Shown piece by piece: positions 1-46,300 of a DNA stretch of 64,000 nt. The notes under the pieces are model-generated. The model saw nothing but the letters and a program-made list of their open reading frames with translations. It was not told the DNA's origin and did not search any database. A program made the translations under genes and the position numbers. The stretch covers positions 6,864,479 through 6,928,478 of the forward strand of contig CM030862.1 of assembly GCA_018105865.1 (NCBI GenBank). Reading direction: 5' to 3'. The stretch is from Metaphire vulgaris (Eukaryota > Annelida > Clitellata > Crassiclitellata > Megascolecidae). Each line of letters starts with the position of its first letter. Position 1 is the stretch's first letter.

Positions 1-657
1 ATGATGATGATGATGATGATGTTTTATTTATGGGAATGCTTATGAATTCTCTTGTTATATTGATCAATCACACTAATTAATTATTCTTAGCTTTTATTCT
101 GGATGTATATTATTATTATTATTATTATATAATATTATGTATTTGTTAACACAAGTTGAGTCATTCACAAAGTGAAGAATTGTAACTGCAGGACAATTAA
201 GGGTGAAGAACTTGTCTAAAGTTGCTATGCAGTGGCCAGAGGCAGATTTAAACCAGCAACCCTCTGATTGCATGGCAAGAATCTCACCGCTACTCCACTG
301 TGCCCATTGATATAAGATTGTTGTATAGTATTGTTTATCCGTGTTAATGTAGGTTTGAAGCTATACGAAATATTGGGCTAAGATGGCTGGACTAACTGGT
401 GACTGCTTGGGTCACAAATCAATTCTGTCACTGTTGTAATATAACTGGTTACTGATACAGCAGTGCTTGTGATCAGTTAATTTGCAGCTAAGTTTCAGCA
501 AAATGATTATTCAGAAATATATATTCTGTTAAAGAACACAGACAAATTTGTTAGACACTCTTGGTTGAAGGTGATTCTGTACTCTGTTTGAACATGTTAT
601 GTATCTCCTGTAAGGACTTTACGCTGCATAACTTTAGATCATGCGATGTCATTGTAG

Positions 658-33305
<32,648 letters not shown>

Positions 33306-33528
33306 ACTGTCAATGATTCTTCAAGATACTTTGTATGTGAAACTGCTTATATGAACTTTATCAGTTCAGAGTAACGTTGTTTGTAACAAACTTTTGTGTT
33401 TATGAAACGTATTGCATGTAGTAGCTCTTAGTGATGTTTACTTTTTACAGCTTTTGGTAGGTAAATACAGTGTGATACTAATTCTGTTGCAACTGAATTA
33501 AAATTTGGACTTGCAAATGTATGTTTTT

Positions 33529-33534
33529 AATAAA
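33529..33534 (+). terminator. Candidate polyadenylation signal of the laminin gene
   Basis: AATAAA about 225 nt after the stop codon. It is the first canonical hexamer downstream, and a hAT element begins 75 nt further on. The cleavage site was not determined. Confidence 0.5.
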
Positions 33535-33609
33535 AGTTGAGTTTCAAGTTGCTATACATTGCCACAGGTACAGTGTTGATTTGCCAGAGGTTTGGAGTTT
33601 GGTCTAGGC

Positions 33610-33970
33610 CAGCGGTTCTCAACCTTTATAGCGCCGCGACCCCTTCAATTCAATTCCCCATGATGTGGCGACCCCCCATTGGCCCCCAACCGTAAAATCA
33701 CTTTCGTTCATAATGTAAACTGCAAAAATAGTAATGCTACGACAACTAAAATGTTCGAAATCATTATTATTCGATTGTCTCCAATGTCTATCCTCGAATG
33801 ACAATTATGGTTTTAAAAAACTAGAAACTACCAATGGGAAAATTTTGTACAATTACAAGTTTTGCGCATAAAAAAGAGACAACCCCATATTTCGGAAGGT
33901 TTCAGGCGACCCCAGGCAAATCGTCATTCAACCCCCGCCGGGGTCACGACCCACAGGTTGAGAACCGCTG
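33610..33970. mobile_element. hAT-type element (CAGCGGTTCTCAACC family), exact 8-bp duplication
   Basis: Flanked by GTCTAGGC on both sides (33602-33609, 33971-33978). Ends CAGCGGTTCTCAACCTTTA and GGTTGAGAACCGCTG. Its middle differs from the 25.9-kb copy and lacks the CAAGCAAAAAAGG motif. Confidence 0.92.
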
Positions 33971-34418
33971 GTCTAGGCCAACCCAATTGGAGTTCAGCAT
34001 CTGTTTTTAGCTGTGTGATTCCTCACTAAAAGTTGAAAATTTTTGGTTGGAGTAGTCAAACTCCCACTGTTTTATGAAAAATTGAGCTCTGTACAGATAG
34101 TTAATTTATGTGAATTATGGACAAAGCAAATTGCACTAAAAATATAGGCAGGACTTGAAATCTTATACATCTGCAGAACAAAAATGTTAAAAAGATATCA
34201 TGCCAAAAATTTTTGTGTGTTTAGTCAGTTCTACCAAGTGAGTTAAGATACCGGTAGGAGTTAAATTATATTCTACAGTAGGTATTCTAGATATATTGTC
34301 TAATATAATTTAATCTAGACTTTATGTTTGTTCAGACCTCCTACAATCATGCTGACAATGAATGACAGTTTTCATCATTAGCATGCTTGATGTTCTTGTC
34401 TTGATTCTTCATTTGTTA

Positions 34419-34455
<37 letters not shown>

Positions 34456-35039
34456 TCCAGTGAACTCCACTGGCCGCTTGTGCCCCTTTAGCTATGCTGA
34501 TAGTCATTAGCTTGCTTTGTGGGGCATGGGACGGAGTCCTAGCCGACCCATATTCAGAGTAACACTGATTCAAATCGACCTTTGGGGCAAATTTGCAGAC
34601 TATGACAGATATTCGGGAATTTCTCTAACCAATTAGATAGAATTTATTAATTTTGAACAAGTTACAACATTAATCTTTTCTTTAATAATAATAATGATAA
34701 TAATAATAAGACAAGATTAATGGGGTAACTCGTCCACATTGCACTGTGAGAGCACAGTACAGTGAGTAGCACATAAGAGTTATAATCATTGTTAGTATCC
34801 AAGATGAAATAAAGATGTTTTTAAAATGTAATGATTCATCTGCTTTAATTACATCAGTGCATGATTGCAGTGGCGTGCCTAACCATAACCCTAACCTTAA
34901 CCCTAACCCTTTTAGCATAATTCTTACGGTGTATTACTTATTAGTTATTACTGTTCCAAAATACCATTTGCTGATAATATCTACGTGTATTATCTGTCCA
35001 GAACAACGGTACAATATAGATTTATTCAGATTTTTGTGA

Positions 35040-35230
35040 GGTCCAATGCCTTATGGACCCTCACACTTCGTATATCATCTTTTAGATCTGGTCTTAAAAC
35101 TTACCTGTTTGACTTGGCTTATCCCCTTTTAGATTGCTCCCCGCTGTTAGACTGATCCTAAACCTAGGACCCCCTGGGCATTATGATCGTGGCACCTATT
35201 GATTGATGATTGCATGTTGTAATTTGCATT
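35040..35230 (+). mobile_element. CR1/L2-like LINE 3' fragment
   Basis: Encodes FRSGLKTYLFDLAYPLL and a stop, the C-terminal signature of these LINEs (compare LKTHLFDISY in the intact copy). It is followed by a TGATTGATGATTG tail-like sequence. Confidence 0.65.
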
Positions 35231-35487
35231 ATTTTTAGCAAGAGTCCATTGATACCAAACAACTTCAATTTTATTAAGTCATTCAGTTACTTGTTTCTAA
35301 AATTTAAATATTAATTTAAGTAATTTCATTTTATATTGCAATTTAACGGCGAAAGCATACAAAAATAAGTTTTTAATAATTTCTAGGTGAAACAACGTAT
35401 AATGAAACACACAACTATTACACTGCATAAAAAATTTGTCTATTCAATTTTCAAACACAATGCATGAGATTTGAAATTTTTTATAAC

Positions 35488-35493
35488 TTTATT
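35488..35493 (-). terminator. Candidate polyadenylation signal of the transporter gene
   Basis: AATAAA on the minus strand, about 145 nt after the stop codon at 35639. Confidence 0.45.
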
Positions 35494-35638
35494 TCAGTAT
35501 AAAAACCTTTAAAATGAATATGCTTCCTATTAAAATAAATAAAATGCAGTATTTTAAGTACCCTACTGGTAAAATGTTTATAGTATGCATAACTGACTAT
35601 TTGATACATAAGAAAGTGGATTAAATATTGAACCGTAG

Positions 35639-35893
35639 CTAAAACTTGGTACAGTACATTATTTTTGATCGTCTGCAACGAGAACAACGGTCACGGCGAA
35701 ATATGCCGTAGTTGTAAACCCCAGTGTCGTCATAATCTTCAAATGGCTCTGGAATAGGATTCTCTGGCTCAAGTTCTGGCTCCATTTGAGACTGGATGAC
35801 TGTGGTTGGATGAATGTGGTTGGATGAACTGGTCATGCCATCGGCATTCAATGAAACTTTGCTTGACGTTACCAGATTCTTTTCGTCCAGAAA
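35639..35893 (-). CDS. SLC5A8-like: Transporter terminal exon: acidic then Cys/Arg-rich tail
   Basis: The AACAAG acceptor is weak but phase-consistent; 84 codons and TAG/TAA-type stop at 35639-35641. The tail has a Glu/Pro stretch (EPELEPENPIPEPFEDYDD) followed by RRDRCSRCRRSK near the end. This tail has no counterpart that I recognise in vertebrate relatives. Confidence 0.83.
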   Translation of the reverse strand, partial: FLDEKNLVTSSKVSLNADGMTSSSNHIHPTTVIQSQMEPELEPENPIPEPFEDYDDTGVYNYGIFRRDRCSRCRRSKIMYCTKF

Positions 35894-38800
35894 CTTGTTT
35901 TGAATATGAAAAAGAAAGAAGCCCGTTAAACTAGTCAAAGCTACCAGATATAGGCAGTTTCATGCTGGTCAATAAAGATTGGCCAAAATTGGTCAAATAA
36001 AGATTGACCGCCTATTGCTTTGCAGCAGCTGATCATGTCTTGACCAGTGGCACAAACCTGGTCAGAAAAACAATCATATCTAACATAATTGTATTAATTT
36101 ATTAGCCAAAAACATCCATGTCCACAGCCAGAGGGACATGACCTGTGCAAAAAATACTCATGTCAGGACATGGGTCACGTTTGTGCCCATGGCCTTGACC
36201 AGAAGCCTGTGCTTTATTCAGGGACAAGCTTATGGCATAGAGCCATAGAGAAACCTCGGCGACTGCCCAAGGTGCCAAAATCAGAAGGGATGGCAAAAGT
36301 CAGTGTTACTTTTTTATTTGTTGAAATTGTTTTGACATTTTATTTGTTTAATGCCAGTACATCTGTTCTTGAAACAGTGCCTTATATAAATGAATTCCTA
36401 TCTAGATCAGATGATTGAATGTTTTGGCTGCTAATGCATACATATACCGATGAGGTAACACGTTGTTTAGAATTGCATTATAAATGCATTAAATTTAATG
36501 GGAGCCATACCTGATATTAAAATTGAACAATTCATATAAAGTGACTACTCTGTCAGTTATAATAACATTCATTTGACATTTCAAAGAAAGTGTTGGTATT
36601 ATATATTGTCAGATGGCCCACCTCGGTTTCATATGATTCCTTATAGCAACACATGAAGGACAGGTTTCGATCAACTGGTTGCTTATTCCGAAAACCTTTA
36701 AACACAAAAACTTTTAATTACTGGTAACAGTAACTCATATTATACATGTACTGGCATGCATATTTTATGGTACTATCATCTTTTGACTTGGGAAATGGAG
36801 ATAAACATTTTGAGAATTCATTGCTTATGTACAAGTCTGGATGCATATAAACCATACAAACATCAGACAGCCTGAATACTATAGAAATTTGCATACAAGT
36901 GTGATTTCTTAAAATGATATTCTTGAATTCTGAAAAATAGAATACACTGTAGATGCTACCTGAGCACCAGCTGACTAGAAAAGCCACAGCAACAGCAATT
37001 AAGACAGCGATGACAGAGTACCACATGTACGACATCATGTAGAATAGCTCCACACCAAAAGGCCTTAATAGAACAAATAATTAATGAATTTGTGACTGTC
37101 ATATTTTATGCAACCAAATTTATAAATGTAAACCTAACAAAAAATAACCAGTCAATTAAATACTTTCTAAGAGGAAATTAGACTTAAATAGAATTATAAA
37201 ATATTAGCATATGCACTGAACTGATATGAATGTTTCTTTTTTTCACCTCGTATATATGACATGTAACATTATCATAATAATACAGAATGACATCATGCAA
37301 TTATAATAGTAATTCAAAGTACAGGCCCGCCACAAGTGGGGGTGCAGCTGCACCCCCTGGAAAAATGTAGGGGGTGCAGTGCACCCCCTGGAAAGAAGAT
37401 GGGCTGCACCCCCTCTGCACCCGCTTTCAGCTAAAATTCGTCAAAAAATTGCCAAAATTTGCTAAAATTGGTCCAAAATTGCCAACATTTGCAAAAAATG
37501 TGCAAAATTTGCTAAAATTAGCCAAAAATTGCTAAAATTGCCAAAATTTGCCCAAAATTTGCAAACAATTATCTTGCCCCAAAGAAAAGTGTGAAATGAT
37601 GCTACTGCTTTTATCTGGAGAAAATCTGCACCCCCTGATGAAAATTCGTTCCGGCGGGCCTGTCAAAGTAAATACATTATATACAATACTAATATATGCT
37701 TGAGAGCACAAAAAATGAAAGAGTGATCAATAATTGCAACCAAATATGAGATGGATACTACATCAAACATCAATAGCATATCCAACGAAGTGCACTGGGT
37801 GCAGGGGCGGCGCTGGGTTTTGTTGGCTGGGCGGGTCTAATGCAATGTACGCAATCAGGACCCGGCTCAGACCACACCCCCCCCAAAAAAAAAATCAAAA
37901 TTTCTCTGCGGATTTGCACGACTTGCTCAGGTGCCACTGCCCGAGGCTGGGTGGGTCCGGACCCGCAAACCCATCCCCCAGCGCCGCCCCCGGCTGGGTC
38001 CACCCTATTCGGGCTGGGGTCAGCCTTGGGATTTGCACAAAACCGTCAACATTGTTTGACGGGGAATAGCATGATCGTCAACACAATCAATATATGTGGC
38101 TGTATTACAGCCTTTTGGCCACCAAGTAATGGTTTCATAATTAAAGTCTTTCAAATATGCATCAGAACTCACCGTCTAATTCAAAATAATTTAAAATTTC
38201 TCTGGCTGGGTTCAAGACGCTACCCCAAACTCCCTAGTTGGACTAAATGGGATGTGTGTGTGTGTGTGCATGCATGTGTGTGCATGTCTTGAAGTTCCCT
38301 AGGGTGACTATGGCATCTGCAAGAAGGGCGACTGCCTGGGGTTGGGGAGACGGCTCTGAACTGGCCAACATGCATGAGTGGAATGATTCTTGCAGAAACA
38401 TTAAGAAATTTTATCTAATAAGGGGCAAGGTGATTGCCAGATAACTGTCATATAGTCTGCAAAACTCGCTCAACAGTTCAAAATTTGAATATATAGACCG
38501 AATTAGTGCTAATTGTTAGTATAAAATTGAAAAAAAACTTACATGGGCATAGTAGCTGGTTCGACAGTAGTATTTAATTCAGTGGTCAGTAGGCCTACTA
38601 AACTGGAACTGTTTTCCTGGAAAACTGACATGGTGGTGTCATTCAGCATCCATTCACTGCTGACGTTCATCTGGAATATTCCAGTTCCGAGGACATCAGA
38701 CATATTTGGCAATGATGTTGGCAGTGCCACTGATGTTGGTAGTGCCATTGATGTTGATCGTTCAGCTGGACAAGAGCCATCTACTCTGCGTGGCAGAAGT

Positions 38801-40638
38801 GACTTCAGCTGGAACTGGTACTTCGCGTTCATAAAAATTCCGCCAATTGCAAGCCAGAACATGAAAACCAAACTGATCAGAAGGCCGAGGCAAGCTCCCT
38901 ACAGCAAGCAGAACAGGAACCAGTATTAGCAATTAAAGCCTATTCGATGCTTGGTTTGTCAGAGGAGGGGCATAACCTTCCCACTGGTCAAGGCCTAAAA
39001 ACGTTTGTAGTTTTTAAAAAAACTGTTTGGATGGGAGTAGTCTGACAGACCGCTGCCTTTTTGTAAAATAGACCAGATCCCATTCAATAGGTTCTTATTA
39101 AATCTTGTAGATACAGGTTTTTAAAACAAAACCAATGCACAGAACGTTTGAAATTTTAACTTGTGAACATTATTTTAAACTGCTTGTAATGGTGAAGCTG
39201 TATTTTCATTTACAAATCCTATTGTCCATTCACCATAGATTGCTTTCTTATGATAATGACAGAACTAATTGGGAGCATAACATAATGACTCTATGAATCA
39301 AGAAATACCAGGTCCAATGACAGTGGCTTTCAACACAGGAGAAATCCTACTCATCATCATCATCATCATCAGCTCAGAGTCTCCTCAGGGACCGACGAGA
39401 CCAGCAGCTTGTCGAGCGATACTTTTCCAATTGTCCTGTTCTTGTGCCACATGAATCGTCTCCCCAAGATTTAATCCTTTCCACTCTCTGATGTCGTCGA
39501 ACCAGCATTGTCTGGGCCCTCCTTAAGGGCGTGTTCCCTCCATTGCAATGTTCATAATTCTCTTCCATGCGACTGATGTGACCAAGCATCTGAAGTTTTC
39601 TTTGTTTGATCGTGGTAATTACATCGCTGTCAATCCCAGATCTGCTCTTTACTTCTTCAATGGTGATTTTCATTCCCCACCATATCTTTAGAAGCCGTCA
39701 GTAGCATTGCATTTTGAAAGCCAGGAGTCGCCTACAGTCATCCTTTTTCAATGTCCAGGTCTCCCCTCTGTAAAGGAGCACAGAGAAGACACAGACTTGT
39801 AAACGTTGGAGCTTCGTTTTGAGGAAGAGCTTTCTAGAGTTCCATGATTTGCCAAGCCGGTTCAGTGCTGAGCTGCCCAGACCAATCCTGCTCCTGATCT
39901 CCTGACTACAATTCCCATCTGCTAGCACCATGCTTCCAAGAAATAAAAATTGTTCGACTGTTTCCAGCCATATGCTGTCTAAGATGATAACCACCGACTC
40001 CTCCACTCTACCAGCCACCACATGTGGCCTTTGTCTTTCTGACGTTGATTTTCAAACTTATTCATTTGCTCTCTTCATTTAATGTATTCAACATTTTTGT
40101 AGCCCAATTTGCGTGAAGGAAATGAGATCAACATCGTCAGCATATCGCAAATCCTTCAACATCTTCCCATGGACGCTGATTCCTCCCTCCTTTTCCTTTC
40201 CTCCTTAAGTCACTCCATTGCTTGCTCTATCATGAGTAGGAATAACAGCAGTGATATTGGGTCTCCCTGTCGTGAGCCCACTGTCGACCTGAACCAGTCT
40301 CCGATTTTTCCGTTGATCCTGACTGCAGCCATTCCCGAATTATACAGGCTTTGGATGATCCTCAGCAGCTTGCTGTATGCTTCACCCTATAGCTCTCCAT
40401 AGGCCATCACGCCAGACCGAATCAAATGCTTTGGTGTAATCCATGAAGCAGTAGTAGATACATTTTCTATATTCCCTGGCCTGTTTGATCAGCAGTCTTA
40501 GTGTCAGGATTTGATGTGTTGTGCTCCTGCCACTCCTGAATCCTGTCTGCTCTTCAGATAAATGGCATTCTTCCTTTGCTCTTAGTCGTTGCAAAAATGA
40601 TCGACAGTAAGAAATTCTACTAAACCATATAAGATCCA

Positions 40639-40713
<75 letters not shown>

Positions 40714-43300
40714 AACGGTGTTAACCAAAGAGTTGATGCATGGCATGAATACTCCCATGATGAATAGAGCGAGCATTGGTGCACCAACAACTCCCATCAG
40801 ATTCAAAGCCAACTGCAGGAGTCCGGGTCCGAGAAAGGGAGCCAAGAAGGCAAAACCAATGGTGATCAAGCCATAGAAGACAACTAAAGTAGATCAAAAC
40901 CACCAAATTTACATCACATCATCATCGCCATCATCATCAATTGTTGTCATCATCATCATCATCGTCATCGAACTTCTATAACACCATTTTAGTAATGATT
41001 TTTACATCAGTCGATGGTTGCTCCTTGATTTGAATCGTAATCCGCCCATTGTTGTCAAAACCAATAAGAATTACATGAACAGCAACGGCATACTTTCATG
41101 GTTCCATAAAAATGTTGTGATGTCAAAACTGTAGGCTTAAAGTCCAAAAATTGATGTGAAAATTCTAAAAATGGCCAAGATTTAGCAAAAGAATTTGTTA
41201 AATAAAGTCTCAAAATTAAACAATGCCATAAAAATAGTAATACAGTAGAACTTTAAATCATACTTAACGGGTCTGTAAAATTTAGTATGCTACATGTATA
41301 TCCAATACCATCCATTATGGTAGCGCATTAAATAAGACAGTACATTGCAGTACATTATAACCGATTCTGTTATATCAAAGCTTTACTGTACTGTAAAATT
41401 TCTAAACAGAATTTAATATAGTGAACTCAACCTACCAAGGCCCTTGAAAATAAGAACCAGTTTACGAGGATTGATCTGCCTAAGACCAGTTCTCTTCGTA
41501 TACAGAGGGTTAATGACGTCCAGAATTGTCACAGCAGCCAGAGCGTTAATGCCACCAGCAAAGGAACTGAAGAGATTTGTAACGAAAATATAAGCAAGCA
41601 AGTTCTCAAACAGTACATAAAAAGCACCCACCTGAATTAAGCTTCCAACACTGGCATAGCTACGGGGGCTGGACCTCCCTGTCCTGGAGGAGATCAGTCA
41701 TGAGATTTGCGCAGAACCATTGAGAAATTTTGGGAGGAGTAGGTGAGATGGTTGGAACAGAATCTATGTACCAAGGTGTCAAGAACTCCTTGACGTTTTT
41801 TTGCTCTTATCATCTTTTTACTAGAAAATGTTGATGTGCCCCTCTTATTCTGGAACCCTGATTGTGCCATTGGCTACCAATACAAGAAAGTCAATTGACC
41901 TTCAGTTATTGCAGAAAACACTAATAATTTAGTCAATTTGTTATGCTGAACAGATTCTGTAATTGTTCAAATTCTAGCGTAGTAGTGTTAGGCCTACATG
42001 TTTTGTTCATTTCATCTAATTATGGGAACCATTCTTGTCTGCCTGCCTGCCTGCCTGCCTGCCTGTCTGTCTGTCTGTCTGTCATTCAGTCAGTCTGTTT
42101 GTCTGTCTGGCTGGCTGGTTGGTTGGCTTTCCTTCCGTCCGTCCGCCTGTCTATCTCTGTCTTTGTTTCTTGTATATGCCAAAAGACTTTTACCATTTAT
42201 TTCCATTCTTAGATAATGAACACATTTGTTGAATTGAATTAAATAGGGGGAGGATTTTTTTAACAAGTGACACCAACCTTAGAGATGCGCTGAACACAGC
42301 TGCAGTGAACAGACCAGCTACTCCATAAATATTTTGGAACAGTTCCAGAACAAACACCAGTACAATCTACAAATAACATCAAAGTAAAGTTCCTCTTTGT
42401 CATATTTAGTACATCACAGTCATATGTAATCAGGGCCTTTTTTCAGTAGCAACGCACGGGAAACGGCATCCCCACACTTATTTTTGCCAAATTGTATATA
42501 TAATTATGGATATATAGGCCTAATAATGCGTTTGCGAACGTACAGGTACGGCGTTCCCACACCTGTTTTTGATTATGAGTAAAAAGGTCATCACCACTTT
42601 TTGACACGATGCCTGAAAAAGGTCATCATCACTAAAATAAGTGTCAAAACGTTTTAGGGGCCCATCACTGCTCTGCCCAAGGGTCCGGAATTTCTCTCGA
42701 TGACAGCCCTGGAAATGAGTTCCCAAACTCCAAGAAAAAAGCACTGCATGTAATCATTGCATCATGTTGTAAAATAGGCTAACGGAAGCCCTAGATACAC
42801 GTGCAGAATGGTAATTTATCTTTATATTTAACCATAATTTATATGCCTGTCATTTTCAGTTTTACTGATCAGTGATCACAGTAATTTTGATCTAAATCCA
42901 GTCCTATTTAAAGTAGTGCTGTTCAACAATTAATTGTTTAATCACGATTAATTGTGGGATTCTCTTAGAGATGTATGATGCGATTAATTTTTCAATCGTG
43001 CATTAATCGAGATTAAATTGCAGCACTAAAGTTCTTAAAGTAACACAGCTGCATTGTCTGCACAGGCATTGAATTTCAGAAAACCTTTTAACTTTTCATT
43101 TGATCATGTATTTCAAGAAACAGCCTAGCTTATTATTTGACATCATATTTACTCAACTTTACCTGATCTGGTTTGACGATCTTTTTAGCCATAAGTGGAT
43201 CACATCCAGCATAATATGCGTACATTACGATTCCAGCCAGTGAAAAGAGCAGAAAATAGGAAACCAACGCTGCCATTGAAACATAGGAAGTGCTACAAGC

Positions 43301-43377
<77 letters not shown>

Positions 43378-46300
43378 ACTGACAATATTCACTTTATTCA
43401 TGTAGGACTCAGAAATGCTAGCAATTGTTAAGAAACTACGGTAATCAAATGTCTTTGCACAGACATGTGGTAAAAATGCAGTTCACAAACGCTTGTAAAA
43501 CCTTGGACAGCAACATGATGTAAAATGAAACCTGAAATTTTTAGTGCTGTTACGGTTAACCGAACCGAACCGAAACCGCGGTTTTTCGGTCAAAACCGAA
43601 CCGAACCGAAACCGCGGTTTTGACCATGCAAATTGGACGGTTTTCTTCCGTTTTAACCCTAGGTTAGGGTTAACGCTAACCTAACCTAGGTTAAAACCCT
43701 AGGTTAGGTTAGGGTTAACACTAACCCTATGATCTCTTTTTTCAATGCATTAAATGCATTTAATGCGTTTTTAATGCAGTTCAATCAGTGCACAGCTTTT
43801 AAACGCTAAAATAACGAGTGTTGTTCTTCTGGCATGTCTATATTTCTATGATGAGTCAGAGTCTGACGTCATTATTAAAATCAGTAAAAACAATTTTAAA
43901 ATGGCTGCATTAGTAGTGTCGCGCAGTTCCAGTTTAGCGTGGAATGCAAATTAGCTCCGACACCTTCAAAATTGAGGTAGACACCCCACCCCAAATCCAC
44001 AATCCTAGAAATATCCTGAGGCTAACGGAGCGGGTTCAAGCCCTGTTAGTGCCCCTAGTGGCTTTCACACGCGCAGTAATGCCTTCTAAGCCACTTTAAA
44101 TCATGACGAGTTTAAAATTAGGCCTATATTGGCAGTTGCATCAACTGAAAAGAGAAGTTGACTTAAATAAAGGGGCCGTCCATAAATGACGTCACGCGAA
44201 TTTGTCACTTTTTTTTACCCTCCCCCCTACGTCACGCAACGTCACGCAACATCGGACCCCTAAAATATGACGCCACAACGGGCCGACCCCCATTTTCAAA
44301 AATCGCGTAACGTTATTTTATTTTTTATTTCTTATTAAAGTCCTCAAAAAGGTCATTCTTGTATTTTTCCTCTCGAAAAACCCTGACAAGCAAAAAGAGG
44401 TCATAATTGTATCATTTTTCCTCTCCAAAATCCCTGAAAGCAAAAAAAGGTCATAGGGTTAGGGTTAACCTATCGCTAACCCTAGGGTTAGAGTTAGGGT
44501 TAACCCTAACCCTAACCTAGGGTTAAAAAACCGAACCGAACCGAAACCGCGGTTTTTCGGTCCAAACCGAACCGAAACCGACCGAGACTGCTCGAGGTGA
44601 AACCGTAACAGCACTAGAAATTTTGAGAGATATTGTATTGCCACATATAAATCACTTAACACAAATGACAGATCTTCAGGACTGTAAATTATACATTGAA
44701 TTAAATTTTACCTCCACTTAATTTAAAACTACAGAGTTAGCAGCTTACATATACATTTTCTTCATTGTAGGAAGTCCTAAAAATTTCTGGACAATTGACT
44801 GGTTTGTGAAAACGACTAGAAGCATGAAGGTACCACCAATCGTCTGTGTCCAGAAACTGTGTCTTACCAGCGGATCTAGGCTAAATCTGCAAAAATATAT
44901 TTCCAGTGCCATCATATGAAAATGAGAATCTTCATCAGTCGAATTGCAAGTGTGCAAAAATATGAACATGAAACTACTGCTCAATATGAGCAACCATAAT
45001 CTTAACCACAGGAGAGGGCAGTGGCGTAGCTGGGATTCCATAATAGGGGGCACTTCAACATTCATTGGCCTAAAAGTCTTGATGGCCAAAAAGATCTTCG
45101 TCTCAAACGCTTTAAAGACTGCTGTCTAGCTGGTTCGTTTTCTTCGATCTCATTACCCCCCTAGCCCCTCCAACTACTCACCGGTTTTTAAGGAATCTCA
45201 TGACCGGTCCGATCTCAATTTCGGGGTGTCTCGTGCCCTCCTCTGTGGCCAGGGCCGGATTAAGGTCCGAGTGGGCCGGGGGGCTGAGAATTAAAAAGGC
45301 CGTCGCCTATACTGAAAATCTCTGACAAGCAAATAAACGTTATCTCCCTTCCAAATCCAAATCGTGCGCTCCAAATCGTGCCTAACAAGCAAAAAAGCGT
45401 TGTCTCGAAAATCGTTGGGCCTATTTTCATGATGGGCCGGGGGGCTACAGCCCCTCAGCCCCCGCCTTAATATGGCCCTGTCTGTAGACTGTGGCTATGC
45501 CAATGCCGTAGGCTTCACAAAGTTTTGTATTTCTCCCATATTTTCTAGGCAAAACTATTTCTAGCGAATTCAACCTAAGAAGACGTCTTGAAAAATCTAA
45601 TTTTCCAACAGTTGACATTGACCTATATATGGAAATATAGCAATTTCTGTAAAATTGCAATTGCTCAGAAACTGTATTTCTATTAAATTTTGGATTGACG
45701 ATAGATATTAAGTGACGTCTTACTGTAATCTCATTTTACTCTAAGAAAATTCAAATTTGGTTTCATTTTTATGCAGCATTAGCTAAATCTTGCGGGAATC
45801 GCTGTAGGCTAACAGACTCGGTTATAGCGTATACTCTGTTATAAAGTATACCGCAATGTACGGTCTGCATATATTTTTCAGCATATATCTCCTCTGTAAT
45901 GAGGAGGACATATCTTCCTTGCCTCATAAGCCATGCTCTCCTCAACAACATCTGGAGGGACCAAGGTATATCTCTCGGACTCAAGATTCGTCTGTACAAG
46001 GTCCTCGAGATGTCAGTGCTGCTTTATGCCGCAGAAACATGGACACTACTTTCTGTAGACCTTTACAAGATGAAGGCCTTCCACGCGAAATGTCTCCGCT
46101 CCATCATGGGAATTCGATGGTATGACTATCACCAACCAAGAAATGCCTCCACTCACCAAACGCCTATAGTGGCCTTGTTCGGCCACATCACCCGCCGCGA
46201 CGAGGATGACCCGGCTCATCGGATCTTCAAGCATCCATCTTGGCGTGTCACGTGGTCATCGTCTCCATCCTTCCTGGAGACGCTCTCGTGGGCGCCCAAG

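Larger units (their letters stand above)
33306..35638. other. Intergenic interval between convergent genes
   Basis: About 2.3 kb from the laminin stop to the transporter stop, including both 3' UTRs. It holds a hAT element (33610-33970), an (ATT)n run at 34422-34453, a telomere-like CCCTAACC stretch near 34883-34912 and a LINE fragment (35040-35230). No other gene is seen. Confidence 0.8.

Noticed and set aside
38247..38444. Small Cys-rich open frame over a TGTG run
   Set aside because: The Cys residues come from a GTGTGTGT stretch; there is no signal peptide or conserved Cys pattern.
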